Under the pieces are notes generated by a model, which saw nothing but the letters and a program-made list of their open reading frames with translations, made no database searches and had not been told where the DNA came from. This document shows, in pieces, positions 1 through 6,825 of a stretch of DNA of 64,000 bases. Source of the DNA: Aeromicrobium sp. IC_218 (GTDB taxonomy: Bacteria > Actinomycetota > Actinomycetes > Propionibacteriales > Nocardioidaceae); the NCBI RefSeq assembly GCF_004336805.1, contig NZ_SJXM01000005.1:178678-242677 (forward strand), read 5' to 3'. Position 1 is the first letter of the stretch. Each line of letters starts with the position of its first letter. A program made the position numbers and the translations under genes.

Positions 1-3
1 GTC

Positions 4-17
4 GCTTGCTCGCAAGC
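4..17. repeat. Small perfect inverted repeat upstream of tRNA-Phe
   Basis: GCTTGC and GCAAGC face each other across two bases. It lies just before the tRNA. It could be the end of an upstream terminator or a processing structure; the window starts too close to tell. Confidence 0.3.
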
Positions 18-19
18 AC

Positions 20-96
20 GGCCAGGTAGCTCAGTTGGTACGAGCGACCGCCTGAAAAGCGGTAGGTCGCCGGTTCGACCCCGGCCCTGGCCACCA
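20..96 (+). tRNA. tRNA-Phe (GAA) with encoded CCA
   Basis: The sequence folds as a complete cloverleaf. The acceptor arms GGCCAGG (20-26) and CCTGGCC (86-92) pair fully. The anticodon stem is ACCGC/GCGGT around loop CTGAAAA, which gives anticodon GAA for phenylalanine. The T arm is GCCGG-TTCGACC-CCGGC. Base 93 is the discriminator A and 94-96 is an encoded CCA. A strong hairpin follows within ten bases, so this is the last gene of its transcript. Confidence 0.97.
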
Positions 97-104
97 TCAC
101 GACG

Positions 105-134
105 AAGCCCCCGCACCCCCGGTGCGGGGGCTTT
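105..134 (+). terminator. Terminator after tRNA-Phe
   Basis: A 13-base perfect stem (105-117 with 121-133) has a three-base loop and ends in a short T run (132-134). It directly follows the tRNA and also sits beyond the stop codon of the convergent HNH gene, so it may serve both. Confidence 0.8.
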
Positions 135-142
135 CTCGTTCC

Positions 143-1453
143 TCACGCTGCTCGCCAGCGTCCGTCATCGCGCCACTGGCCGTCGGGTCCGCGGGTCTGG
201 ACGCGTCCGTGGTCGTCGCGGCGGAACTGCCAGCCGTCGCGGTGGGCCTGGTGGTGGTGTCGGGGGCAGAGCAGGACCGCGTTGTCCAGGTCCGTCGTGC
301 CGCCCGCGCTCCAAGGGATGGGGTGATGGACCTCGGACCATGACGGTGGTCTGTCACATCCGGGTGCGACGCAGCCGAGGTCGCGGAGTCCGAGGGCAGT
401 CTTCTGGTGCTTGGTGAAGAGTCGCTTGGTGCGGCCGAGGTCGAGCGGGAGGGACTCGCCGTCCAGGACGGCCGGGACGACGCCGGCGGTGCAGGCGAGG
501 CGGCGGGTCTCGCCGCCCGAGAGCCGAGTGCCAGTCGCCAGGGTGGAGGCCGCGAGACCGTCGCGAAGGTCCTTCAGCTGCATCGTCACGACGAGGGTGG
601 CCGCGGTGGTGCCGGACTGCGGGAGCCCGTCGACGGGCATCTTCTCGACCAGGTGGGCGAACGCGTGGCCCTGTCGCTGGCCGAGGGTCCCTTCGACAGG
701 CTCAGGGACCGGGATCGCCTCAGGCGCGGACCGGTCGTTGAGCTTGTGGAAACGACCGTTGCCCTGCCTCGGGGCGGTGAAGGCGTCGAGCATCGTCTTC
801 AGCAGCTCGGCCTGGAGGTCGGGCAGCACGAACCCGCCGCGCCAGGTGCCGTCCCGGTTGTCGGCCATCCAGAATTCCGTGCGCTCCCAGGCGCGGGCTT
901 CCTGCTTCTCGAGCGCATCGTTCTCGATCTGGTCGACGACGGGCTTGGGTGCGTACACGTCCGCGATCCGCCGGGCCCGACACGACAGGTCCTTGGCCGA
1001 CAGCGTCTGCGCCGCCGCGATCAACGTCTGCTCGCACCGTTCCTGATGCTCCGCCGGCACGCCCAGCAGAGCGTTGACGATCACCACCGCCTGGGCCTCG
1101 GTGATCAGTCCTTCGGCCAGTGCCCGCTCGGTCGCGGTCCGCTCACCCAACGACCGCGCCAGCCGCACCTGCCGGCTCGCCGCGCGCCGGTCACGTCCGA
1201 AGTCGCGGGCCAGCAGGTCGGCCGTGCCGGTGGACCCGCCAAGACCCACCGGCACCAGAGCATCGACCGCCCGCACCACCGCCGCACTGTGCGCGGCCAG
1301 GCGCGCCTGCAGCCGCTGGATCCGCATCGCCGCCCGCCGCGCCTCGTCCGGCGACAGCCCCAGGTACGACGAAGGATCAGCGGCGTCGAGGGCTCGCTCG
1401 AGCTCGTCCAGGAACGCCACCGGCGACTCCGTCTCGACGAGCTCAGCAACCAT
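143..1453 (-). CDS. DUF222 and HNH-endonuclease domain protein (13E12-repeat type)
   Basis: A 436-residue protein with an N-terminal DUF222 region (about residues 15-280) and a C-terminal HNH nuclease motif from about residue 360 (CVAPGC, EVHHPIPW, LLCPRHHH), with paired cysteines and the catalytic histidine present. This family is multi-copy in actinobacteria; its role is unknown and mobile-element links are suspected. An ATG at 1483 would add ten residues, but the ATG at 1453 is preceded by GGGGG at good spacing and is preferred. Two REP-like repeats (686-710 and 733-757) lie in frame between the two domains and encode the peptides VPEPVEG and FHKLND. Convergent to the tRNA. Confidence 0.85.
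   Translation of the reverse strand: MVAELVETESPVAFLDELERALDAADPSSYLGLSPDEARRAAMRIQRLQARLAAHSAAVVRAVDALVPVGLGGSTGTADLLARDFGRDRRAASRQVRLARSLGERTATERALAEGLITEAQAVVIVNALLGVPAEHQERCEQTLIAAAQTLSAKDLSCRARRIADVYAPKPVVDQIENDALEKQEARAWERTEFWMADNRDGTWRGGFVLPDLQAELLKTMLDAFTAPRQGNGRFHKLNDRSAPEAIPVPEPVEGTLGQRQGHAFAHLVEKMPVDGLPQSGTTAATLVVTMQLKDLRDGLAASTLATGTRLSGGETRRLACTAGVVPAVLDGESLPLDLGRTKRLFTKHQKTALGLRDLGCVAPGCDRPPSWSEVHHPIPWSAGGTTDLDNAVLLCPRHHHQAHRDGWQFRRDDHGRVQTRGPDGQWRDDGRWRAA
686..710 (+). repeat. REP-like repeat, copy 1, inside the HNH gene
   Basis: GGTCCC and GGGACC form the stem around the asymmetric core TTCGACAGGCTCA. The same core recurs near 22.58, 31.38 and 33.89 kb. Here it is in frame within a coding region. 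Confidence 0.8.
733..757 (-). repeat. REP-like repeat, copy 2, opposite orientation
   Basis: GGTCGTT and AACGACC form a 7-base stem around a diverged inverted core (TGAGCTTGTGGAA). It lies 22 bases from copy 1 in the opposite orientation, a paired arrangement typical of REP clusters. Confidence 0.75.
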
Positions 1454-1604
1454 GATTCCCCCGAATCGAACTGATGTTCCCATCCTAGACGCGGTCGCCG
1501 ACAGTTCTCGATGCTTCAGCTCATCTGTGGATCACCCGTTTCGCCCCGCTGAGCAACCCGTTCCCGTACCCTCAGCAGGCCGACGCTCGAGACCGGGGGA
1601 TTCC

Positions 1605-2570
1605 ATGCGCCGACCCTTCTTCGCCCTGCCGCTGCTGCTCGCCCTCGTGGTGGGCGCGCTCGCCGGACCGTCCACGACCGCCACCGCGGCCGAGCCGCCG
1701 GTCGTGACGCCGGGAGACGCCTTCGACAGCGTCCCCACGCTCTCGATCGGCCGCGCCGTCGTCGGTCAGCGGGTCAAGGCGACCCCGAGCGGATCCTTTG
1801 CACCGACGCCGACCCGCGTCACGTACCGCTGGTACGTCGACGACGAGTACGTCGGCTGGAGCGGTGAGGGAGACTGGCCCGTCTACCGCGCGTACGCCGG
1901 TCATCGCCTTCGGGTCGAGCTCCACGCCGAGCGGACCGAGGACGGGGACTTCCGAACCGGCGTGGTCGCCGCGAGCACGGTCGTCTCCCCCGCGACGCGG
2001 ACGATCAAGCGTCTCCCGACCTTCTCCCACGCGCAGGCCGGGAACCGAGTCTGGCTCGAGACCTACTTCCCCGTCTGGAACCAGGAGCCGGACCCGGCCG
2101 AGTCCGACGCGCGGCGCACGTACCAGTGGCTGTTGGACGGCCGCGTGGTCTGGACGTCCCGCGACTCGGCGGTGACCCTGCCGCGGAGGTCCAAGGGCCA
2201 GCGCCTCCAGGCTCGAGTCATCCTCGACCAGCCGGGATTCCAGCGGGCGACGGCGACGAGTCGCCCCGTCACCGTCGGCGGGCTGCTCTTCCGCCGCACC
2301 GGCTACCCGGAGATCGAGTCCTTCCTGCCCGAGGTCGGCAGGACCGTGCGCGTCGACACCGACACCTGGTCCCCCCGGCCGACCCGCTTCACGTACCAGT
2401 GGTTCCTGAACGGCAAGAAGATCAAGGGCGCCACGAAGTCGCGGCTCAAGGTGACCAAGCGGATGAAGCGCAAGTACCTCAAGGTCAGCATCACCGGTCA
2501 CCGCCGCTACTACGAGCCCGAGACGACCTTCTCGACGAGCTACAAGGTCTACGGGCCGAACCTGAGCTGA
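1605..2570 (+). CDS. Secreted beta-sandwich repeat protein 1
   Basis: A 321-residue exported protein. The start at 1605 is chosen because GGGGGA precedes it and a clear signal peptide follows (MRRPFF, a hydrophobic stretch, cleavage near TATAAE). The open frame extends upstream, but that part overlaps the HNH promoter. The mature part has three Ig-like repeats of about 90 residues, each with a TYRWY, TYQWLLDG or TYQWFLNG strand; the last ends with KGATKSRLKVTKRMK followed by a basic strand. This repeat type is common in actinobacterial surface proteins. There is no sortase motif or C-terminal membrane anchor. Its leader and signal peptide are nearly duplicated in the next gene. Function unknown. 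Confidence 0.8.
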   Translation: MRRPFFALPLLLALVVGALAGPSTTATAAEPPVVTPGDAFDSVPTLSIGRAVVGQRVKATPSGSFAPTPTRVTYRWYVDDEYVGWSGEGDWPVYRAYAGHRLRVELHAERTEDGDFRTGVVAASTVVSPATRTIKRLPTFSHAQAGNRVWLETYFPVWNQEPDPAESDARRTYQWLLDGRVVWTSRDSAVTLPRRSKGQRLQARVILDQPGFQRATATSRPVTVGGLLFRRTGYPEIESFLPEVGRTVRVDTDTWSPRPTRFTYQWFLNGKKIKGATKSRLKVTKRMKRKYLKVSITGHRRYYEPETTFSTSYKVYGPNLS

Positions 2571-2641
2571 GCCGACCTGGAGCGTCCGTCCCCGACGCCG
2601 CGCGGGTTCTGCCGTTCCGCTCCGCGGGACGCATGTGCTGC

Positions 2642-2680
2642 CGTACCCTCGGCGAGCCGACGCTCGAGACGGGGGATCCC
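2642..2680 (+). promoter_or_regulatory. Duplicated leader of the secreted-protein genes
   Basis: This stretch matches 1565-1604 closely: CGTACCCTC, then GCCGACGCTCGAGAC and a G-run ribosome site before ATGCGCCGACCCTTC. The shared TACCCT could be a -10 element. It shows that the two genes arose by tandem duplication including their expression signals. Confidence 0.55.
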
Positions 2681-4522
2681 ATGCGCCGACCCTTCCTGGC
2701 CCTGACTGTGCTCCTCGCCCTGGTGTTCGGCGTCCTCGCGGGACCCGCCACGACCGCGACCGCGACCGCTGCGGACTCCACCGGCTCGATCTCGGGCACC
2801 GTCACGTACCCCGACGGTGACGTGACCACCGTGCAGGTCCGCGTCCTGGGTCCCGCCGGTGCACGCTGGCTCACCCTCGCCACGGTCCGACCGGACGCTG
2901 ACGGGCGCTGGCGCCACGCAGGGCTTGCCCCGGGCCGCTACCGCCTCGGGTACGTGACCACGTCCGACGTGGTCGGCACCTTCTACCGCACGACCGCCGG
3001 GACGGTCTCGGACGTCACTGCCGCCTCGACCCTGACGGTGGCCGCCGGGTCCGACCTCAGCGCCGACGTCACGGTTCCCCTGGGCGGCGCGTTGAAGGTC
3101 ACCCACGTCCACCCCGACGACGAGGCACCCAGCGCGCTGGTGGTGATGTCGCGGAGCGACGACGGCACCTGGAACCCGATCCGCACCGTGACGGCCGGCT
3201 CGGCGTCGACCACCGTCGCCGGCCTGGAGGCTGGAACGTACCGGCTCGGGGTGCGACGCAAGCCATCCTCGACCGGGGTGAGCTCCCCGGACCTCTTCTG
3301 GACACGGGATGGGCTCGTCGCGGACGTCGCGGACGGCGACGACCTCGAGGTCGTGCCGGGCGAGGTCCTGGACGTCCCTGTCTCGCCCTTGACGCCACAC
3401 GACCTCGTCCAGCCGCTCGTCCGCCCCACCGTGGTCGGCCTCGCGCAACCGGGCGGCACGCTGACGGCCACCGGCGAGCGGTGGCCCGCAGACGTCAGGG
3501 TCGTCGACCGACAGTGGTACCGCGCCGCCGGCAGCTCGCCCGCGACCGCCGTCCCGATCCCGGGACGGACCGGGACGGTCCTGCCCGTCACTCCCGACCT
3601 CGTGGGCTACCACGCCTTCCTCGTGACGACCCTGGGCGCTCCCGGCCGGGACCGCACCACCCACTGGACGACGGGCCAGCCGATCACGCAGCCGTTCGCG
3701 TCGGTTCCTCGGCTGACGGTCACAGCTCCCCGGGTGGGCACCGACACCCGCGCCGTGCTGAGCGGGGCTTGGTCCTCGCCGCCGGCCCTGGTCACCTACC
3801 GCTGGACCGTCGACGGCGTCCTCAAGGGCTTCTCGCCGTCCTTCACCCCCGCACCGGACCAGATCGCGAAGACGCTCCACCTGGAGGTCACGGCCATCGA
3901 CTCGTCCTTCCGCAGCGCCACCTTGCGGGCCAAGACCCTCGTGTCCGGTGGCCGCCGTGGGCTGAGGCAGCTCCCGGCTCTCAGGAACGTGCGAGTCGGG
4001 CTCGTCGCCCAGCTGGCGGAGGACAGCTCCGGGACGTTCGAGTGGGTCCGAGGCGCCGAGAAGGCGCGGCGCACGTTCGAGTGGCTGCTCGACGGCAAGG
4101 TCGTCAGGGGCGCGGCCGGCCGGCAGTACCTCGTGCCGCCGGCCGCGGCCCATCGCCGCCTCACCGTCCGTGTCACCGAGTCCCTGCCTGGCTACGACGT
4201 CGCGGTCGCGACGACGAACGCCGTGGTCGTCCCGCGTGGATCGTTCGTCAGGCCGTGGCGGCCCTACATCGCCGGTCGATTCTCCCCCGGTCGCGTGATC
4301 CGTGCCGGCGCCAACGTGCACCCGGCACCGACCGGGTTCCGGTACCGCTGGTACCTCGACGGCAAGCCGATCCGCGGCGCGACCGGAAAGCGGCTCCGGA
4401 TCACCAAGGCCATGAAGAACCGCGACCTGCGCGTCGCGGTCACCCCGATGCGTCCCGGCTACGAGGTGAGGGCGGTGCGCTCGAGACGGATCCGTGTCGA
4501 CGGCGGCGGGTGGTGGCCGTGA
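2681..4522 (+). CDS. Secreted beta-sandwich repeat protein 2
   Basis: A 613-residue exported protein whose leader and signal peptide (MRRPFLALTVLLAL) copy those of the preceding gene. After the signal come two prealbumin-like (carboxypeptidase-regulatory or SpaA type) repeats: SGTVTYPDGD to PGRYRLGY, then a second ending in AGTYRLGV. Ig-like repeats follow (VDRQWYRAAG, VTYRWTVDG, RRTFEWLLDG, FRYRWYLDG), the last with IRGATGKRLRITKAMK. It is about twice the length of protein 1 but has the same C-terminal end. No anchor is seen, so it is probably released or held non-covalently. It overlaps the next gene by four bases, so the two are cotranslated. Confidence 0.82.
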   Translation: MRRPFLALTVLLALVFGVLAGPATTATATAADSTGSISGTVTYPDGDVTTVQVRVLGPAGARWLTLATVRPDADGRWRHAGLAPGRYRLGYVTTSDVVGTFYRTTAGTVSDVTAASTLTVAAGSDLSADVTVPLGGALKVTHVHPDDEAPSALVVMSRSDDGTWNPIRTVTAGSASTTVAGLEAGTYRLGVRRKPSSTGVSSPDLFWTRDGLVADVADGDDLEVVPGEVLDVPVSPLTPHDLVQPLVRPTVVGLAQPGGTLTATGERWPADVRVVDRQWYRAAGSSPATAVPIPGRTGTVLPVTPDLVGYHAFLVTTLGAPGRDRTTHWTTGQPITQPFASVPRLTVTAPRVGTDTRAVLSGAWSSPPALVTYRWTVDGVLKGFSPSFTPAPDQIAKTLHLEVTAIDSSFRSATLRAKTLVSGGRRGLRQLPALRNVRVGLVAQLAEDSSGTFEWVRGAEKARRTFEWLLDGKVVRGAAGRQYLVPPAAAHRRLTVRVTESLPGYDVAVATTNAVVVPRGSFVRPWRPYIAGRFSPGRVIRAGANVHPAPTGFRYRWYLDGKPIRGATGKRLRITKAMKNRDLRVAVTPMRPGYEVRAVRSRRIRVDGGGWWP

Positions 4523-6324
4523 TCCGCCGATCCGCGCCCATCGCTCTCGTGCTGGCGCTGCTCGCGTCCGCGCTGGGCACGAGCGGCTCCGCGCAGGCCG
4601 CCGACCACGGCACGATGAGCGGCACCGTGCAGCACCCGTCGGGCGACCCGACCAGCGTGCAGATCTCGATCCGTCATGCGTCCGGACAGCTGGTGCGCAC
4701 CCTCCGCCCGCAGGCTGACGGACGTTGGAGCGTCGTCATCGCACCCGGTACCTACCGCGTGCGGTTCGACCCGGCCTCCGGTGACCGCAGCACCCTGCCC
4801 CAGCACTGGGGTGGCACCACTCCCGCCGATCTGGTCGTCCGCGCCGGCGACGCGATCACCGGCATCGACGCTCGCCTCGAGGAGGCCGGACGCGTGACGG
4901 TGAACGTCGCGCCCGACCCCGAGGCCTCCGACCCCGTGCAGGTCCGCCTCGTGCGCGTCGACGACGGCGCCGAGGTGCCGACCGGCCTCGTCTCGCGTCG
5001 ACTCCGTCCGGGTGGCTCCCACGTCTTCGACCAGCTCCCCGCGGGGACCTATCGCGCGCACGTGGATCCGCTCCCTGCGTACCTCGACGCCCTCGAGGAC
5101 ATCCTTCGCCTGTCGGCGCCGGGATACCTCTGGCGGGACGCCGACGGTCGTCCCGACCTGACCGTGACCGCAGGCGGGCGGACGGCGATCCGGGTGTCCG
5201 CGCCCCAGCTCTCCGGCACGCCGAGCTTCCCGAGCGTGTACCTCCGGGAGCGGCACCGGGACGGGGTCTTCACACTCAGCACGGGGACGCCGCCGGCCGG
5301 CACGTCGGTCGTGTCCCGGCAGTGGTTCGCCGGTCGGGACGGCCTCCTCCCCCTCGCGGGCCAGGACGGCACGTCGTTCACCGCGCCGCCCGCGCTGCGC
5401 GGCCAGGACCTCACCGTCCGCCTCCTGCTGCGCGACCGCGCAGGGCGGGAATCAGCCCTCTGGTCCAATGCCGTGCCCGTCATGGACGTCGTCGAGTCCG
5501 CCGGCACCGTCACGCTGACCCCGGTCGTGGCCGATTCCCTCGTCCAAGCGGAGCTGAGCGGGACCTGGCCCCAGGTCTCCCACTACCTCTACCGGCTGTT
5601 CGTCGACGGACGCCTGATCGAGTCCAACGGCTACGCGGAGTTTCGCGTCCCTCGCGAGGCGGTGGGCAGGACGCTGACGATCGAGGTCGCTGCGGACGCG
5701 CAACGCGTCCGTCATGTCGCTCGAGCGTCAGCGGTGGTGCGGCCGGCCTCACGCCGCGTCGTCAGTCGCCCGAGTATCCGGGACGCCCGCGTCGAGAGCA
5801 CCCCGCACCTGTCCAACGCGTGGGAGATCTGGAACCCGGTCCCGGACCTCAACTACATCACCCCCGACTTCCGGTTCCAGCGCCAGTGGTACCTGGACGG
5901 CAAGCCGATCGCCACGCCGCGCAAGCTCTCGTGGCGTTACGGCGGACGCCGCCTCCACGCGCGAGTCACGCTCACGCAGGCCGGCTACCGGACCGTCACG
6001 GTCGACACCCAGCCGGTCACGGTGCAGCTCGGGCGCATTTACTCCCAGGTCCGTCCCGACCTGAACACCCTGATGGTGAGCGTCGGCGACACCGTGCGCG
6101 CCTCGAAGGGCACGTGGAGCGTGCGGCCGAGGAGCGTGCGCTACCAGTGGTACGCCGACAAGAAGCCGATCAAGGATGCGTCGACCTCACGATTGAAGGT
6201 CACCAAGAAGCTGGCGGGCAAACGGATCCGGCTGAAGGTGACCGCAGGCCACCCCGGCTACCGGTCGGCCACGCGCTGGTCGGACACCCTGCGGGTCAAT
6301 CCTTGGTACCCCGGGCAGCGCTGA
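4519..6324 (+). CDS. Secreted beta-sandwich repeat protein 3
   Basis: A 601-residue paralogue of the preceding protein. The GTG at 4519 overlaps the upstream TGA (GTGA), giving coupled translation; GTGs at 4510 and 4513 are alternatives. The signal peptide IRRSAPIALVLALLAS is cut near AQAA. Then come two prealbumin-like repeats (SGTVQHPSGD to PGTYRVRF, and one ending in AGTYRAHV) and Ig-like repeats (SRQWFAG, HYLYRLFVDG, QRQWYLDG, VRYQWYADK) ending in IKDASTSRLKVTKKL. No anchor or catalytic motif is visible. Proteins 2 and 3 are likely made together as extracellular structural or adhesive proteins; this is inference. Confidence 0.82.
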   Translation: MIRRSAPIALVLALLASALGTSGSAQAADHGTMSGTVQHPSGDPTSVQISIRHASGQLVRTLRPQADGRWSVVIAPGTYRVRFDPASGDRSTLPQHWGGTTPADLVVRAGDAITGIDARLEEAGRVTVNVAPDPEASDPVQVRLVRVDDGAEVPTGLVSRRLRPGGSHVFDQLPAGTYRAHVDPLPAYLDALEDILRLSAPGYLWRDADGRPDLTVTAGGRTAIRVSAPQLSGTPSFPSVYLRERHRDGVFTLSTGTPPAGTSVVSRQWFAGRDGLLPLAGQDGTSFTAPPALRGQDLTVRLLLRDRAGRESALWSNAVPVMDVVESAGTVTLTPVVADSLVQAELSGTWPQVSHYLYRLFVDGRLIESNGYAEFRVPREAVGRTLTIEVAADAQRVRHVARASAVVRPASRRVVSRPSIRDARVESTPHLSNAWEIWNPVPDLNYITPDFRFQRQWYLDGKPIATPRKLSWRYGGRRLHARVTLTQAGYRTVTVDTQPVTVQLGRIYSQVRPDLNTLMVSVGDTVRASKGTWSVRPRSVRYQWYADKKPIKDASTSRLKVTKKLAGKRIRLKVTAGHPGYRSATRWSDTLRVNPWYPGQR

Positions 6325-6325
6325 C

Positions 6326-6802
6326 CTAGCCCTGGGCTGCCTCGGCGGCCTCGGTCGTGGCCTGGATCGCGCGGTGCAGGAAGCGTGTGACGACCTCGAG
6401 CTCGGCGTCGTCGAGGTCGTCCACGACGACGCCCATGGCGTCGCCGAGCGGCTGGAACATCTCGCGCCCGTCGGTGCGGGCGCTCTCAGTCGGACGCACG
6501 ATGGTGCGCCGGCGGTCGCGGGGGTCGGGCTCGCGCTCGGCGTGCCCGGACGCGACGAGGCGGTCGATCACGGTGGTGGTCGCGGACGGGGTCAGGCCGA
6601 CCGCCCGGGCCAGCTCGCCGGGGCTCGTCGCCCGGCCGGCCATCGTGGCCTGCATGACCGCCAGCAGGGCGTGCAGGTCGCTGCGGTGAAGGCCTCGGCG
6701 CGCACCGGCCGCCTCGGCGTAGCGCTGCGCGGCGGCGGAGAACGCCTGCAGCAGCATCACGACCTGGCGGCGCTGGTCGGGGAGGTCGGCGGGCATCGTC
6801 AC
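6326..6802 (-). CDS. MarR-family regulator
   Basis: A 158-residue winged-helix protein. The recognition region is SPGELARAVGLTPSATTTVIDRL-like, followed by a wing with DPRDRRR, as in MarR proteins. The open frame extends upstream, but the GTG at 6802 lies seven bases after a TAGACT hexamer and is taken as a leaderless start; ATG 6796 is the alternative. It is divergent from the MMPL exporter with only 23 bases between the start codons, so it most likely represses that exporter and itself. The ligand is unknown. Confidence 0.85.
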   Translation of the reverse strand: MTMPADLPDQRRQVVMLLQAFSAAAQRYAEAAGARRGLHRSDLHALLAVMQATMAGRATSPGELARAVGLTPSATTTVIDRLVASGHAEREPDPRDRRRTIVRPTESARTDGREMFQPLGDAMGVVVDDLDDAELEVVTRFLHRAIQATTEAAEAAQG

Positions 6803-6809
6803 GACCGTC

Positions 6810-6819
6810 AGTCTAGTAT
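6810..6819. promoter_or_regulatory. Overlapping divergent -10 elements for marR and MMPL
   Basis: AGTCTA (6810-6815, TAGACT on the minus strand) and TAGTAT (6814-6819, plus strand) share two bases. Each lies six or seven bases from a start codon, which predicts two leaderless transcripts whose polymerases would compete for the same DNA. Confidence 0.65.
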
Positions 6820-6825
6820 CGCCGC

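Noticed and set aside
1..142. tRNA-Phe as a genomic-island attachment site
   Set aside because: No integrase gene follows and no second copy of the tRNA 3' end is seen in the window.
2549..4321. 590-codon minus-strand frame opposite secreted protein 2
   Set aside because: Arg/Gly/Asp-rich shadow; the plus strand has a signal peptide and repeat domains.
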